Source: Chryseobacterium arthrosphaerae
GTDB taxonomy: Bacteria; Bacteroidota; Bacteroidia; Flavobacteriales; Weeksellaceae
Assembly (NCBI RefSeq): GCF_001684965.1
Contig: NZ_MAYG01000012.1
Span: 682,001 to 746,000, forward strand
Direction: 5' to 3'
DNA: 64,000 nucleotides
Position 1 is the first letter of the stretch, and each line of letters begins with the position of its first letter. Position numbers and translations under genes: made by a program. Below the pieces are notes generated by a model. It made no database searches. It worked only from the letters and a program-made list of their open reading frames with translations, and was not told the origin of the DNA. Below are positions 17,037 through 26,502 of this stretch, one piece after another.

Positions 17037-17327
17037 ATGTCAGTTATTATTAAACCAGTTATTTCAGAAAAGGCTAACTACCTTACAGATTTAAGAGGTA
17101 CTTATTCTTTCTTAGTAAACCCTAAGGCGAATAAGATCGAGATCAAAAAGGCTGTTGAAGCAGCTTACGGTGTAAAAGTAGCAGACGTTAATACAATGAT
17201 TTATGCTCCGAAGGTTTCTTCAAAGTACACTAAAAAAGGTCTTCAAGTAGGAAAGACAAACAAATTGAAAAAAGCGGTAATCAAACTTGCTGAAGGTGAG
17301 GTTATCGATATTTTTGCTGTAAATTAA
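17037..17327 (+). CDS. rplW: 50S ribosomal protein L23
   Basis: 96 aa. The start VIIKPVISEKANYL and the basic loop are typical of L23, which sits at the tunnel exit and docks trigger factor and SRP. Cys is absent and the length is normal. It sits between rplD and rplB with short spacers of 3 and 22 bp. Confidence 0.98.
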   Translation: MSVIIKPVISEKANYLTDLRGTYSFLVNPKANKIEIKKAVEAAYGVKVADVNTMIYAPKVSSKYTKKGLQVGKTNKLKKAVIKLAEGEVIDIFAVN

Positions 17328-17349
17328 TTATTAATTATAAATAATAGTA

Positions 17350-18171
17350 ATGTCTGTTAGAAAATTAAAACCTATCACCCCGGGACAGAGATTCAGAATT
17401 GTAAACAATTTTGAGGAAATTACTACTAACAAGCCAGAGAAATCTCTGACAGTTGGTATTAAAAAGTCAGGTGGACGTAACCAAACAGGTAAAATGACCA
17501 TGCGTTACACCGGAGGTGGACACAAAAAGAAATACAGAATTATTGACTTCAAAAGAAACAAAGCAAACGTTGAAGCCACTGTAAAAACTGTAGAATACGA
17601 TCCAAACAGAACTGCATTTATCGCTTTATTAGAATATGCTGACGGAGAGAAGAGATATATCATCGCTCCAAACGGTATCAAAGTTGATCAGAAAGTGATT
17701 TCTGGTGAAAGCGTAGAGCCGAATGTAGGAAACGCAATGAAGTTGAAAAACATTCCTTTAGGTACTGTGATTTCTTGTGTTGAAATGAAGCCTGGTCAAG
17801 GTGCTATTTTAGCAAGAAGTGCTGGTTCTTCAGCTCAATTGACTTCCAGAGATGGTAAATATGCAATCATCAAATTACCTTCAGGAGAATCCAGAATGAT
17901 CCTTACTGAATGTATGGCAATGATTGGATCAGTTTCCAACTCGGATCACCAATTAACTGTATCAGGTAAGGCTGGTAGAAGCAGATGGTTAGGTAGAAGA
18001 CCAAGAACAAGAGCGGTTGTAATGAACCCTGTAGATCACCCAATGGGAGGTGGTGAAGGACGTTCTTCAGGAGGTCACCCAAGATCTAGAAACGGTAAAC
18101 CGGCTAAAGGTTACAAAACTAGAAAGAAAAACAAAGTGTCTAACCGTTACATCGTATCTAAAAGAAAATAA
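17350..18171 (+). CDS. rplB: 50S ribosomal protein L2
   Basis: 273 aa. Family signatures include [19 protein letters not shown] and the catalytic-centre loop [17 protein letters not shown], whose histidine is important for peptidyl transfer. L2 is a primary 23S rRNA binder that joins the subunits. It is followed by rpsS after 2 bp. Confidence 0.98.
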   Translation: MSVRKLKPITPGQRFRIVNNFEEITTNKPEKSLTVGIKKSGGRNQTGKMTMRYTGGGHKKKYRIIDFKRNKANVEATVKTVEYDPNRTAFIALLEYADGEKRYIIAPNGIKVDQKVISGESVEPNVGNAMKLKNIPLGTVISCVEMKPGQGAILARSAGSSAQLTSRDGKYAIIKLPSGESRMILTECMAMIGSVSNSDHQLTVSGKAGRSRWLGRRPRTRAVVMNPVDHPMGGGEGRSSGGHPRSRNGKPAKGYKTRKKNKVSNRYIVSKRK

Positions 18172-18173
18172 TT

Positions 18174-18452
18174 ATGGCAAGATCACTTAAAAAAGGACCG
18201 TTCATTCATCATACTTTAGATAAGAAGGTTCAGGCAAATATAGAGTCTGGTAAGAAGACAGTTATCAAAACTTGGTCTAGAGCATCTATGATCTCTCCGG
18301 ACTTCGTAGGACAAACTATTGCTGTACACAACGGGAAATCTTTTATCCCTGTATATGTTACAGAAAACATGGTTGGTCACAAGTTAGGCGAATTTTCTCC
18401 AACAAGATCTTTCAGAGGTCATGGTGGTAACAAAAATAAAGGAAGCAGATAA
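18174..18452 (+). CDS. rpsS: 30S ribosomal protein S19
   Basis: 92 aa. The signature [19 protein letters not shown] is intact. S19 binds the head of the small subunit next to S13 and contacts A-site tRNA. The gene is spaced 2 bp from both neighbours. Confidence 0.98.
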   Translation: MARSLKKGPFIHHTLDKKVQANIESGKKTVIKTWSRASMISPDFVGQTIAVHNGKSFIPVYVTENMVGHKLGEFSPTRSFRGHGGNKNKGSR

Positions 18453-18454
18453 TC

Positions 18455-18853
18455 ATGGGATCAAGAAAACAAGATAGTTCAATCGCAAGAAAAGAAGCTA
18501 ACAAAGACGTTGTAAAAGCTTCATTAAATAATTGCCCGTCTTCTCCAAGAAAAATGAGATTAGTTGCTGATATCATTAGAGGAGAGCAGGTAGATAAAGC
18601 TCTTTATATCCTAAAATATTCTAAGAAGGATGCTTCTAACAAGTTAGAAAAATTACTTCTTTCTGCTATGGCAAACTGGCAGGTGAAAAACGAAGGTGCG
18701 GATATTGAAGAAGCTAACCTTATCGTTAAAGAAATCTTCGTGGATAGCGCAAGACAATTGAAGAGACTAAGACCAGCTCCACAAGGTAGAGGGTACAGAA
18801 TCAGAAAAAGATCTAACCACGTTACATTAATCTTAGGTAATAAAGAAAATTAA
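18455..18853 (+). CDS. rplV: 50S ribosomal protein L22
   Basis: 132 aa. The core carries [14 protein letters not shown], and the tunnel-lining beta hairpin is [17 protein letters not shown]. Compared with E. coli (110 aa) it has an N-terminal extension of about 20 residues ([18 protein letters not shown]), as is usual for Bacteroidota. The hairpin loop is a known site of macrolide resistance in other species. Confidence 0.97.
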   Translation: MGSRKQDSSIARKEANKDVVKASLNNCPSSPRKMRLVADIIRGEQVDKALYILKYSKKDASNKLEKLLLSAMANWQVKNEGADIEEANLIVKEIFVDSARQLKRLRPAPQGRGYRIRKRSNHVTLILGNKEN

Positions 18854-18860
18854 TCAAGGT

Positions 18861-19610
18861 ATGGGACAGAAGACAAATCCAATTGGTAATAGATTAGGTA
18901 TCATCAGAGGATGGGATTCTAACTGGTTTGGTGGAAACGATTATGGAGACAGAATCGCTGAAGACTACAAAATCAGAAGATACCTTGAGGCTAGATTATC
19001 TAAAGGTGGTATTTCAAAAATTTATATTGAAAGAACCCTTAAATTAGTAACAGTTACAATCACTACTGCTAGACCGGGATTGATCATCGGTAAAGGAGGT
19101 CAGGAAGTTGATAAATTGAAAGAAGAGTTGAAGAAATTGACTGGTAAGGATATTCAGATCAACATCTTCGAAATCAAAAGACCTGAATTAGATGCTGTAC
19201 TAGTTGCTGATAGTATTTCTAAGCAAATTGAAAACAGAATTTCTTACAGAAGAGCTGTTAAAATGGCAATGGCAAGTACTATGAGAATGGGTGCTGAAGG
19301 TATCAAAGTTCAGATCTCTGGTAGATTGAACGGAGCTGAAATGGCAAGATCAGAATCTTTCAAAGAAGGAAGAATTCCATTGTCAACTTTCAGAGCTGAT
19401 ATCGATTACCACTGGGCAGAAGCTCACACTACTTACGGTAGATTAGGAGTAAAAGTTTGGATCATGAAAGGTGAAGTTTACGGTAAAAGAGAACTTTCTC
19501 CACTAGTGGGACAACAGAAAAAAGGAGGTCAGTCAGACAGAGGAAACAGAGGAGGAGACAGAGACAACAGAAGACCTAGAAAAAACAACAACAATAACAA
19601 TAATAATTAA
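18861..19610 (+). CDS. rpsC: 30S ribosomal protein S3
   Basis: 249 aa. The type-II KH motif [17 protein letters not shown] binds rRNA at the mRNA entry site. The last ~28 residues are a Gly/Arg/Asn-rich low-complexity tail ending in eight Asn encoded by alternating AAC/AAT codons. The AAT-rich end may vary in length among strains. A 97-bp spacer follows before rplP, unusually long for this operon. Confidence 0.97.
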   Translation: MGQKTNPIGNRLGIIRGWDSNWFGGNDYGDRIAEDYKIRRYLEARLSKGGISKIYIERTLKLVTVTITTARPGLIIGKGGQEVDKLKEELKKLTGKDIQINIFEIKRPELDAVLVADSISKQIENRISYRRAVKMAMASTMRMGAEGIKVQISGRLNGAEMARSESFKEGRIPLSTFRADIDYHWAEAHTTYGRLGVKVWIMKGEVYGKRELSPLVGQQKKGGQSDRGNRGGDRDNRRPRKNNNNNNNN

Positions 19611-19707
19611 AATTTTAGATTAGAGTTTTGAGTTTTAAATTACCGTTACTTTTTTAAAATTAAAAAAAATCTAAAATCTAAAATCTAAAATCTAAAATTT
19701 AGAAATT
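19611..19707 (+). repeat. Heptanucleotide tandem repeat between rpsC and rplP
   Basis: At about 19669-19698 the heptamer TCTAAAA is repeated about four times in tandem. A complementary AAATTTTAGATT lies at the start of the spacer (from 19612), so the spacer can form a long AT-rich hairpin. It is the only simple-repeat spacer in the operon and a candidate slipped-strand site. Confidence 0.75.
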
Positions 19708-20133
19708 ATGTTACAACCAAAAAGAACCAAATTCCGTAGAGTTCACAAGATGAAGATGAAGGGGAATGCCCAGAGAGGTAGTCAACTTGCTTACGGAACA
19801 TTTGGGATCAAAGCAACTGAAGGGGCTTGGATCACTGCAAGACAAATTGAAGCGGCTCGTATTGCTGCGACAAGATATATGAAGAGAGAAGGTCAACTAT
19901 GGATCAAAATCTTCCCGGATAAGCCGATTACTAAGAAACCAGCCGAAGTAAGGATGGGTAAAGGTAAAGGTGCTGTTGAATACTGGGTAGCTGTAGTAAA
20001 ACCAGGTAAAATTATGTTCGAAGTAGGTGGAGTTCCTTACGAAGTTGCGAAAGAAGCTCTTAGACTTGCTGCACAGAAATTACCGGTAGTTACTAAATTC
20101 ATCGTTGCTAACGATTTTGTTAAACCTCTATAA
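19708..20133 (+). CDS. rplP: 50S ribosomal protein L16
   Basis: 141 aa. The start [18 protein letters not shown] and the motif [16 protein letters not shown] identify L16, which binds at the central protuberance near the A-site and has the modified-arginine region in E. coli. Length and motifs are normal. It is separated from rpsC by the heptamer-repeat spacer but probably stays in the same transcript. Confidence 0.98.
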   Translation: MLQPKRTKFRRVHKMKMKGNAQRGSQLAYGTFGIKATEGAWITARQIEAARIAATRYMKREGQLWIKIFPDKPITKKPAEVRMGKGKGAVEYWVAVVKPGKIMFEVGGVPYEVAKEALRLAAQKLPVVTKFIVANDFVKPL

Positions 20134-20145
20134 TCTTTGAATACA

Positions 20146-20331
20146 ATGAAAAAAGCTGATATTAAAAATCTAAGCGCGGGTGATATTCAAGCTCAATTAA
20201 CTGAAGCTAAAGCTCAATATTCTAAATTGAAATTGGCTCATGCAATCAGCCCAATTGAAAACCCTATTCAAATCAGAGATTTGAGAAAAACAATCGCAAG
20301 ACTAAACACTGAGTTAACTAACAAACAATAA
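20146..20331 (+). CDS. rpmC: 50S ribosomal protein L29
   Basis: 61 aa helical hairpin protein near the tunnel exit (MKKADIKNLSAGDIQ, RDLRKTIARLNTEL). I chose the ATG at 20146, which matches the family start. A TTG three codons upstream (20137) is in frame but adds residues that L29 proteins do not have. Confidence 0.95.
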   Translation: MKKADIKNLSAGDIQAQLTEAKAQYSKLKLAHAISPIENPIQIRDLRKTIARLNTELTNKQ

Positions 20332-20343
20332 TTTCATTTTACA

Positions 20344-20598
20344 ATGGATAGAAATTTAAGAAAAGAAAGAATCGGAGTGGTTTCCAGCAATAAAATGGAA
20401 AAAACTATTGTTGTTAGTGAAACTACAAGAGTAAAGCACCCGATGTACGGTAAATTCGTTTTGAAAACGAAAAAATATACTGCACACGACGAGAACAACG
20501 AATGCGCAGAAGGTGATACAGTTCTTATCCAAGAAACTAGACCTTTGAGCAAAAGCAAGAGATGGAGATTAGTAAGAATCATTGAAAAAGCTAAGTAA
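20344..20598 (+). CDS. rpsQ: 30S ribosomal protein S17
   Basis: 84 aa, OB-fold. The sequences [16 protein letters not shown] and [19 protein letters not shown] are typical. S17 is a primary binder of the 5' domain of 16S rRNA. The start is at the ATG 12 bp after rpmC, and rplN follows 2 bp after its stop. Confidence 0.98.
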   Translation: MDRNLRKERIGVVSSNKMEKTIVVSETTRVKHPMYGKFVLKTKKYTAHDENNECAEGDTVLIQETRPLSKSKRWRLVRIIEKAK

Positions 20599-20600
20599 TA

Positions 20601-20969
20601 ATGTTACAAACAGAATCAAGATTAAAAGTTGCTGATAATACAGGTGCAAAAGAAGTACTAGTTATCAGAGTTCTGGGAGGAACCAGAAGAAGATATGCTT
20701 CAGTTGGTGATAAAATCGTTGTTACGATCAAAGATTCTACACCATCAGGAAACGCAAAAAAAGGTCAGGTATCTAAAGCTGTAGTAGTAAGAACTAAAAA
20801 AGCAGTAAGAAGAAAAGATGGTTCATACATCAAATTCGACGACAATGCTTGTGTATTACTAAACGCAGCAGGAGAAATGAGAGGAACGCGTGTTTTCGGA
20901 CCGGTTGCTCGTGAGTTGAGAGACAAAGAATATATGAAAATCATTTCATTAGCTCCTGAAGTACTTTAA
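20601..20969 (+). CDS. rplN: 50S ribosomal protein L14
   Basis: 122 aa, the exact usual length. The start [17 protein letters not shown] and the region [14 protein letters not shown] are diagnostic. L14 forms bridge B8 with the small subunit and is where the silencing factor RsfS docks. It is the first gene of the spc-type block but has no separate promoter that I can see. Confidence 0.98.
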   Translation: MLQTESRLKVADNTGAKEVLVIRVLGGTRRRYASVGDKIVVTIKDSTPSGNAKKGQVSKAVVVRTKKAVRRKDGSYIKFDDNACVLLNAAGEMRGTRVFGPVARELRDKEYMKIISLAPEVL

Positions 20970-20990
20970 TTTTTAAAATTTTTTAAAGAA

Positions 20991-21317
20991 ATGTCAAAGT
21001 TAAAAATAAAAAGAGGAGATAACGTAATCATTACTACTGGTAAGAAAGATATCAAAGGTAAGACTGGTGAAGTTATTGAAGTGATCAAGAAAGAAGGAAG
21101 AGACCCTAGAGTAGTTGTTGCAGGACTTAACATCATCAAAAAGCACGTTAAGCCTTCAGCTTCAAATCCTCAAGGAGGAATCGTTGAAAGAGAAGCTTCT
21201 ATTCATATCTCAAACGTAGCTTTAGTAGGTAAAGACGGAAAAGCTATCAAAGTAGGTTACAAAATCGAAGGAGATAAGAAAGTAAGAATCAACAAAAAAA
21301 CGGGTGAAACTTTATAA
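20991..21317 (+). CDS. rplX: 50S ribosomal protein L24
   Basis: 108 aa. The KOW motif is clear (KIKRGDNVIITTGKKDIKGKTG). L24 initiates assembly of the large subunit. Spacing to rplN is 21 bp and to rplE 13 bp. Confidence 0.97.
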   Translation: MSKLKIKRGDNVIITTGKKDIKGKTGEVIEVIKKEGRDPRVVVAGLNIIKKHVKPSASNPQGGIVEREASIHISNVALVGKDGKAIKVGYKIEGDKKVRINKKTGETL

Positions 21318-21330
21318 TTTTAAATAACAC

Positions 21331-21882
21331 ATGGAATATATAGCAAGACCCAAAAAAGCATATAAAGAGACAATTGTTCCTGCAATGATGGAAGAATTCG
21401 GGTATAAGTCAGTAATGCAAGTACCTAAATTAGAGAAAATCGTTGTATCACAAGGTTTAGGTGATGCTACTGCAGACAAGAAAATCATTGATTATGCTGT
21501 AGAAGAGCTTACAAATATCACTGGTCAAAAGGCTGTTGGTACGATCTCTAAGAAAGACGAAGCTGCTTTCAAATTGAGAAAAGGTATGCCGGTAGGTGCA
21601 AAAGTTACCCTTAGAGGAAACCAGATGTATGAATTCTTAGACAGACTTACTTCTTCTGCTTTGCCTCGTATCAGAGATTTCTCTGGAATCAAAGCGGATG
21701 GTTTCGATGGTAGAGGTAACTACAACTTAGGTATTACTGAGCAGATTATCTTCCCTGAAATCGTAATTGACAAAGTGAAAAAAATCCAGGGGATGGACAT
21801 CACTTTCGTTACAACTGCGAAAACAGATAAAGAAGCTAAAGCATTATTAACTCACTTCGGTTTACCATTTAAAAAGAACTAA
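21331..21882 (+). CDS. rplE: 50S ribosomal protein L5
   Basis: 183 aa. Motifs include [17 protein letters not shown] and the conserved [17 protein letters not shown]5 carries 5S rRNA into the central protuberance with L18. It is followed by rpsN after 3 bp. Confidence 0.98.
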   Translation: MEYIARPKKAYKETIVPAMMEEFGYKSVMQVPKLEKIVVSQGLGDATADKKIIDYAVEELTNITGQKAVGTISKKDEAAFKLRKGMPVGAKVTLRGNQMYEFLDRLTSSALPRIRDFSGIKADGFDGRGNYNLGITEQIIFPEIVIDKVKKIQGMDITFVTTAKTDKEAKALLTHFGLPFKKN

Positions 21883-21885
21883 GAA

Positions 21886-22155
21886 ATGGCTAAAGAATCA
21901 ATGAAAGCGCGTGAGCGCAAAAGAGAAGCACTAGTTGCTAAATACGCTGCTAAAAGACAAGCTCTTAAAGAAGCTGGTGATTACGAAGGACTTCAAAAAT
22001 TGCCTAAAAATGCTTCTCCTGTAAGATTACACAACAGATGTAAACTGACAGGTAGACCAAGAGGATACATGAGAACGTTCGGTATTTCCAGAGTAACTTT
22101 CAGAGAAATGGCAAACAACGGTCTTATCCCAGGTGTAAGAAAAGCTAGTTGGTAA
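21886..22155 (+). CDS. rpsN: 30S ribosomal protein S14 (zinc-free form)
   Basis: 89 aa. This is the long C-minus type: the CxxC pairs of the short zinc-binding form are absent, and the C-terminus reads [20 protein letters not shown]14 helps bind the 16S head. The same zinc-free choice is made for L36 in this operon. A 146-bp spacer with a strong hairpin follows before rpsH. Confidence 0.97.
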   Translation: MAKESMKARERKREALVAKYAAKRQALKEAGDYEGLQKLPKNASPVRLHNRCKLTGRPRGYMRTFGISRVTFREMANNGLIPGVRKASW

Positions 22156-22206
22156 TAATTACTAATTAAAATCGGGACAATTAAGTTGTCAGGATACTAA
22201 AGAATA

Positions 22207-22244
22207 AAAATATCAGACCGAAGATTTCTGAAGTCTGATATTTT
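22207..22244. other. Strong hairpin between rpsN and rpsH
   Basis: AAAATATCAGAC (22207-22218) pairs perfectly with GTCTGATATTTT (22233-22244) around a 14-nt loop. It is followed by a TTTT on the plus strand, but not by a long U tract. Within a continuous operon it may act as an attenuator, an RNA processing site or an S8-type feedback element. Confidence 0.6.
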
Positions 22245-22301
22245 AATCTTCAAGTCTTTTCAATACTGATTGTTCTTTAACCAATAATTTATAAAAGAAA
22301 A

Positions 22302-22700
22302 ATGGTAACAGATCCAATTTCAGATTTCCTAACAAGAGTAAGGAACGCACAAAGCGCAGGCCACAAAGTGGTGGAAATTCCTGCATCGAAAATCAAAAAG
22401 GAGATTACTAAGATCCTATTTGATCAAGGGTATATCTTAAACTACAAGTTTGAAGATAACGCTGTTCAAGGAGTGATCAAAATCGCTTTAAAGTACGATA
22501 AGCAAACCAACAAACCGGCTATCAAGTCTATCCAAAGAGCTTCTAGACCAGGTTTGAGACAGTACAAAGGTTCAGCTGAGCTTCCAAGAGTACTAAACGG
22601 TTTGGGTATTTCTATCATCTCTACTTCTAAAGGAGTAATGACTGACAAGAAAGCTAGAGAAGAGAAAGTAGGCGGTGAAGTAATCTGCTATGTTTATTAA
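22302..22700 (+). CDS. rpsH: 30S ribosomal protein S8
   Basis: 132 aa. The start TDPISDFLTRVRNAQ and the C-terminal STSKGVMTDKKAREEKVGGE are typical. S8 is a primary 16S rRNA binder and the known autogenous repressor of the spc operon in E. coli. Here the gene has its own 146-bp leader with a perfect hairpin, which would suit feedback at this point. Confidence 0.98.
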   Translation: MVTDPISDFLTRVRNAQSAGHKVVEIPASKIKKEITKILFDQGYILNYKFEDNAVQGVIKIALKYDKQTNKPAIKSIQRASRPGLRQYKGSAELPRVLNGLGISIISTSKGVMTDKKAREEKVGGEVICYVY

Positions 22701-22717
22701 TTTTTAATCAGAGGAAA

Positions 22718-23263
22718 ATGTCAAGAATTGGTAAAGCAATTATAACAATTCCAGCAGGAGTTACAATCACTGAAAACAACGGTGTAGTAACTGTAAAAGG
22801 AGCTAAAGGAGAACTTTCTCAGGAGCTTACTGCAGGAATTACTTTAGAACAGAAAGATGGTGAACTTAACGTAAACAGACCATCTGATTCTAAACAACAC
22901 AAAGCGCTTCACGGTTTATACAGAGCGTTGATCAACAACATGATTGTTGGTGTTTCAGAAGGTTTCGAAAAGAAACTAGAACTAGTAGGGGTAGGATACA
23001 GAGCTTCTCACGCAGGTCAAAAACTTGAGTTGGCTTTAGGATTCTCTCACGGTATCGTATTAGAACTTCCAAGCGAAGTGAAAGTTGATACATTGACTGA
23101 AAAAGGTAAAAACCCAATTATTACTTTAACGTCTCATGACAAGCAACTTCTAGGAATGGTTACTGCAAAGATCCGTTCTTTCAGAAAGCCTGAGCCATAC
23201 AAAGGAAAAGGTGTAAGATTCGTTGGTGAAAATGTTAGACGTAAAGCTGGTAAATCTGCTTAA
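22718..23263 (+). CDS. rplF: 50S ribosomal protein L6
   Basis: 181 aa. It has the two L6 domains, with the C-terminal signature KPEPYKGKGVRFVGENVRRKAGK. L6 lies near the sarcin-ricin loop and the GTPase centre. The start MSRIGKAIITIPAG is the family norm. Confidence 0.98.
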   Translation: MSRIGKAIITIPAGVTITENNGVVTVKGAKGELSQELTAGITLEQKDGELNVNRPSDSKQHKALHGLYRALINNMIVGVSEGFEKKLELVGVGYRASHAGQKLELALGFSHGIVLELPSEVKVDTLTEKGKNPIITLTSHDKQLLGMVTAKIRSFRKPEPYKGKGVRFVGENVRRKAGKSA

Positions 23264-23278
23264 TAAATTATAAGTATT

Positions 23279-23632
23279 ATGGCATTAAGTAAATTAGAAA
23301 AAAGAATAAGAATCAAAAGAAGAGTAAGAGGAAAAATCTCTGGTTCTTCTGAATTGCCAAGATTATCTGTATACAAAAGTAATAAGGAAATTTACGCTCA
23401 GTTAATCGACGATAAAAACGGTACAACTCTGGCATCAGCTTCTTCAAGAGAGAAAGGAGTAGACGCTAAAGGTACTAAGACAGAAGTTTCTGCTGCTGTT
23501 GGTAAAGCTATTGCTGCTAAAGCTATCGCTGCAGGAATCGAAAATATTGTATTCGACAGAAACGGTTTCGTATACCACGGTAGAGTGAAAGCTCTAGCAG
23601 ATGGTGCGAGAGAAGGAGGACTTAAATTCTAA
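23279..23632 (+). CDS. rplR: 50S ribosomal protein L18
   Basis: 117 aa. Motifs [19 protein letters not shown] and [20 protein letters not shown] are diagnostic. L18 binds 5S rRNA together with L5. Spacers to rplF and rpsE are 15 and 19 bp. Confidence 0.98.
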   Translation: MALSKLEKRIRIKRRVRGKISGSSELPRLSVYKSNKEIYAQLIDDKNGTTLASASSREKGVDAKGTKTEVSAAVGKAIAAKAIAAGIENIVFDRNGFVYHGRVKALADGAREGGLKF

Positions 23633-23651
23633 TCATTAAATTTCGGAAAAT

Positions 23652-24173
23652 ATGTTAGGACTAGATAATATAGAAAGAGTAAAACCGGGAGGATTAGAAT
23701 TAAAAGATCGTCTCGTAGCTGTTAACAGAGTAACAAAAGTAACAAAAGGAGGTAGAGCTTTCGGATTTTCTGCTATCGTAGTTGTAGGTAACGAAGATGG
23801 AGTAATCGGTTTCGGTTTAGGAAAATCTAAAGAGGTTGCTTCTGCAATTGCTAAAGCAGTTGAAGACGCTAAGAAAAACCTTGTTAAGGTTCCAGTAATG
23901 AACCACACTATTCCTCACCAAACTACTGCTAGATACGGTGGTGCAGATATCTTCTTAAGACCTGCTTCTCACGGTACAGGGCTTATCGCCGGTGGTGCGG
24001 TAAGAGCGGTATTGGAATCAGCTGGTATTCACGATATCCTTTCAAAATCTAAAGGATCTTCTAACCCTCACAACGTGGTGAAAGCTACTTTCAAAGCGTT
24101 ATTGGATATCAGAAGACCTGAAGAAATCGCTAGAATGAGAGGAGTTTCTCTAAGTAAAGTGTTTAACGGTTAA
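23652..24173 (+). CDS. rpsE: 30S ribosomal protein S5
   Basis: 173 aa. The double-stranded-RNA-like N-domain has [20 protein letters not shown], and the C-domain has [16 protein letters not shown]5 governs decoding accuracy and mRNA helicase action at the entry site. Lengths and motifs are normal. Confidence 0.98.
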   Translation: MLGLDNIERVKPGGLELKDRLVAVNRVTKVTKGGRAFGFSAIVVVGNEDGVIGFGLGKSKEVASAIAKAVEDAKKNLVKVPVMNHTIPHQTTARYGGADIFLRPASHGTGLIAGGAVRAVLESAGIHDILSKSKGSSNPHNVVKATFKALLDIRRPEEIARMRGVSLSKVFNG

Positions 24174-24184
24174 TAATTAAAACA

Positions 24185-24361
24185 ATGGCAACAATTAAAG
24201 TAAAGCAAGTAAGAAGCGCTATTGGTAGAACAAAAACCCAAAAGAGAACGCTTGAAGCATTAGGATTAAAAAAACTTCACCAAGTTGTAGAGCACGAAGC
24301 TACTCCTTCTATCTTAGGAATGATAGCTGCTGTGGGTCACTTACTGGAAGTTCAAAAATAA
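24185..24361 (+). CDS. rpmD: 50S ribosomal protein L30
   Basis: 58 aa, too short for many ORF cut-offs. Translation gives MATIKVKQVRSAIGRTKTQK and ends LLEVQK; RTLEALGLKKLHQVVEHEAT is the L30 signature. Its place between rpsE and rplO is the standard one. The start is the ATG 11 bp after rpsE. Confidence 0.96.
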   Translation: MATIKVKQVRSAIGRTKTQKRTLEALGLKKLHQVVEHEATPSILGMIAAVGHLLEVQK

Positions 24362-24382
24362 TTTTATAAAAGAGAAATTAAA

Positions 24383-24832
24383 ATGAATTTAAATAACATA
24401 AAACCTGCTGCAGGATCTACTTTCAACTCAAAAAGAATTGGTAGAGGTCAAGGTACTGGAAAAGGAGGTACTTCAACAAAAGGTCACAAAGGTCAAAAAT
24501 CTAGAGCGGGTTATTCTCAGAAAATCGGTTTCGAAGGTGGACAGATGCCTTTACAAAGAAGACTACCTAAATTCGGTTTCAAAAACGTAAACAGAAAAGA
24601 GTTTAGAGGAGTGAATCTTGATACAATCCAAACTTTAATCGAGAACAAATCCATCACTGGAGATATCACGAAAGAAGTTTTGGTAGAAAACGGAATCATT
24701 TCTAAAAACGAATTAGTGAAAATTATGGGTAGAGGAGAATTGAAATCTGCGGTTTCAATCTCTGCTGACAAATTCACTAAATCTGCTGAAGAGCTTATTG
24801 CTAAGGCAGGTGGAAAAGCAATTACCTTATAA
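24383..24832 (+). CDS. rplO: 50S ribosomal protein L15
   Basis: 149 aa. The Gly-rich N-terminus RIGRGQGTGKGGTSTKGHKG and the middle FEGGQMPLQRRLPKFGF are diagnostic. L15 is a late assembly protein that spans several 23S rRNA domains. It sits 9 bp before secY. Confidence 0.98.
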   Translation: MNLNNIKPAAGSTFNSKRIGRGQGTGKGGTSTKGHKGQKSRAGYSQKIGFEGGQMPLQRRLPKFGFKNVNRKEFRGVNLDTIQTLIENKSITGDITKEVLVENGIISKNELVKIMGRGELKSAVSISADKFTKSAEELIAKAGGKAITL

Positions 24833-24841
24833 TACTTACTA

Positions 24842-26221
24842 ATGAAAGAATTTATACAAACACTTAAAAATATTTGGAGTCTTAAAGAGCTTAGAGATAA
24901 AATTCTCTTTACTTTAGGAATTATCCTTGTGTATAGATTCGCATCTTATATCTCACTTCCCGCAATTAACCTTGCAGAGGTGGGAGATCTCTTAGAGCAT
25001 TATAAAAATCAAGGCGGTAACAAGCAAGGAGCAGGTCTCCTTGGCTTGCTTTCGTCGTTTACGGGGGGAGCTTTCAGCCACGCTTCCGTAATGGCGTTAG
25101 GAATCATGCCTTATATTTCTGCTTCTATTATTGTTCAGTTGATGGGGATGGCTATTCCTTATCTTCAGAAGCTTCAGAAAGATGGAGAGTCAGGTAGAAA
25201 TACATTGAACCAAATTACAAGATGGTTAACGATCGGGGTTTGTCTGGTACAGGCACCTTCTTACTTAACTTCTATTACTCAATTATTCTTACCCTATGCT
25301 CAGTTCCAGTCTGCATATTATGTAGAGCCTAATTCAATCATGTTCTGGTTACCAAGTATTGTTATTCTTGTAGCCGGTTCAGTATTTGCAATGTGGCTAG
25401 GTGAAAAGATTACCGATAAGGGAATCGGAAATGGTATCTCTATCCTTATTATGGTGGGGATCCTTTCAAGATTACCTGAGGCATTCGTACAGGAGATGGC
25501 CGTGCAGAACGGTAAAGGAGGAATGGGATCTATCATGATCCTTATTGAAGTATTATTCTGGATGTTGGTAGTTCTTTTAGCAGTGATCTTATCAGTAGCT
25601 GTTAGAAAAATTCCAATTCAGTATGTAAGCAGAGCTCAAGCAAGAGGAGGTGTAAACAGAAATCTTATGCAGGGAGCAAGACAATGGATCCCATTGAAAG
25701 TAAATGCTGCTGGTGTAATGCCGATTATCTTTGCCCAGGCATTGATGTTCGTACCAGGATTATTAACAAAATTCGATGAGTCTAACACTTTTCTTGCAGG
25801 TTTCAAGAATGTTTTTAGCTGGCAGTACAACGTATTGTTTGCGCTATTAATTATTATCTTCTCATTTTTCTATACTGCGATTACTATTCCGGTAAACCAG
25901 ATGGCTGATGATTTAAAGAGAAACGGAGGTTTAGTACCGAAAGTAAGACCCGGAAAAGAGACCGCTGATTATTTAGATGATATTTTATCAAAAATTACCT
26001 TGCCAGGTGCAATTTTTTTATCTATCTTTGCAGTCCTTCCGGCAATTGTGCATGGAAGCTTTGTTCAGACAGATGCGTTTGCCCTATTTTTCGGGGGAAC
26101 GTCACTATTAATTATGGTGGGTGTAATTTTAGATACAGTTCAACAGATTAATACATATCTGCTGAACCATCACTATGATGGCTTAATGCAGTCTAAATTA
26201 TCAAGAACGACTGGATATTAA
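24842..26221 (+). CDS. secY: Protein translocase subunit SecY
   Basis: 459 aa inner-membrane channel with ten predicted helices. It forms the pore of the Sec translocon with SecE and SecG and accepts SecA- or ribosome-delivered proteins. Recognisable motifs include MALGIMPYISASIIVQL (TM2 region), GEKITDKGIGNGISILIM and RGGVNRNLMQGAR. The C-terminal cytoplasmic loop is intact. The position after rplO is universal in bacteria. Confidence 0.97.
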   Translation: MKEFIQTLKNIWSLKELRDKILFTLGIILVYRFASYISLPAINLAEVGDLLEHYKNQGGNKQGAGLLGLLSSFTGGAFSHASVMALGIMPYISASIIVQLMGMAIPYLQKLQKDGESGRNTLNQITRWLTIGVCLVQAPSYLTSITQLFLPYAQFQSAYYVEPNSIMFWLPSIVILVAGSVFAMWLGEKITDKGIGNGISILIMVGILSRLPEAFVQEMAVQNGKGGMGSIMILIEVLFWMLVVLLAVILSVAVRKIPIQYVSRAQARGGVNRNLMQGARQWIPLKVNAAGVMPIIFAQALMFVPGLLTKFDESNTFLAGFKNVFSWQYNVLFALLIIIFSFFYTAITIPVNQMADDLKRNGGLVPKVRPGKETADYLDDILSKITLPGAIFLSIFAVLPAIVHGSFVQTDAFALFFGGTSLLIMVGVILDTVQQINTYLLNHHYDGLMQSKLSRTTGY

Positions 26222-26224
26222 TTT

Positions 26225-26440
26225 ATGGCAAAACAAAAACATATTGAACAGGATGGCGTGATCGTGGAAGCACTTTCGAACGCCATGTTCCGTGTAGAGC
26301 TGGAAAATGGGCATATCCTTATTGCTCATATCTCCGGCAAAATGAGAATGCATTATATTAAACTTTTACCTGGTGATAAGGTAAAACTAGAAATGTCTCC
26401 CTATGATTTAACGAAAGGGAGAATCACATTTAGATACTAA
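26225..26440 (+). CDS. infA: Translation initiation factor IF-1
   Basis: 71 aa single OB-fold. It starts [20 protein letters not shown] and has [20 protein letters not shown] with RITFRY at the end, as in all IF-1 proteins. It binds the ribosomal A-site during initiation. A perfect hairpin follows directly (26449-26476), then rpmJ. Confidence 0.98.
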   Translation: MAKQKHIEQDGVIVEALSNAMFRVELENGHILIAHISGKMRMHYIKLLPGDKVKLEMSPYDLTKGRITFRY

Positions 26441-26448
26441 AACAATTA

Positions 26449-26476
26449 GCCAAATGGAATACCCATTCCATTTGGC
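26449..26476. other. Perfect 12-bp hairpin between infA and rpmJ
   Basis: GCCAAATGGAAT (26449-26460), tetraloop ACCC and ATTCCATTTGGC (26465-26476). No U tract follows, so it is unlikely to be a strong terminator. It may protect the 3' end of the upstream mRNA or act as a processing site before the alpha-operon genes. Confidence 0.65.
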
Positions 26477-26502
26477 ATTTGTAAAAAATAAATACTATCA
26501 AA

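Noticed and set aside
19611..19707. Heptamer repeat as a CRISPR array or minisatellite element
   Set aside because: Units of 7 bp with no unique spacers do not form a CRISPR array; it is a simple repeat.
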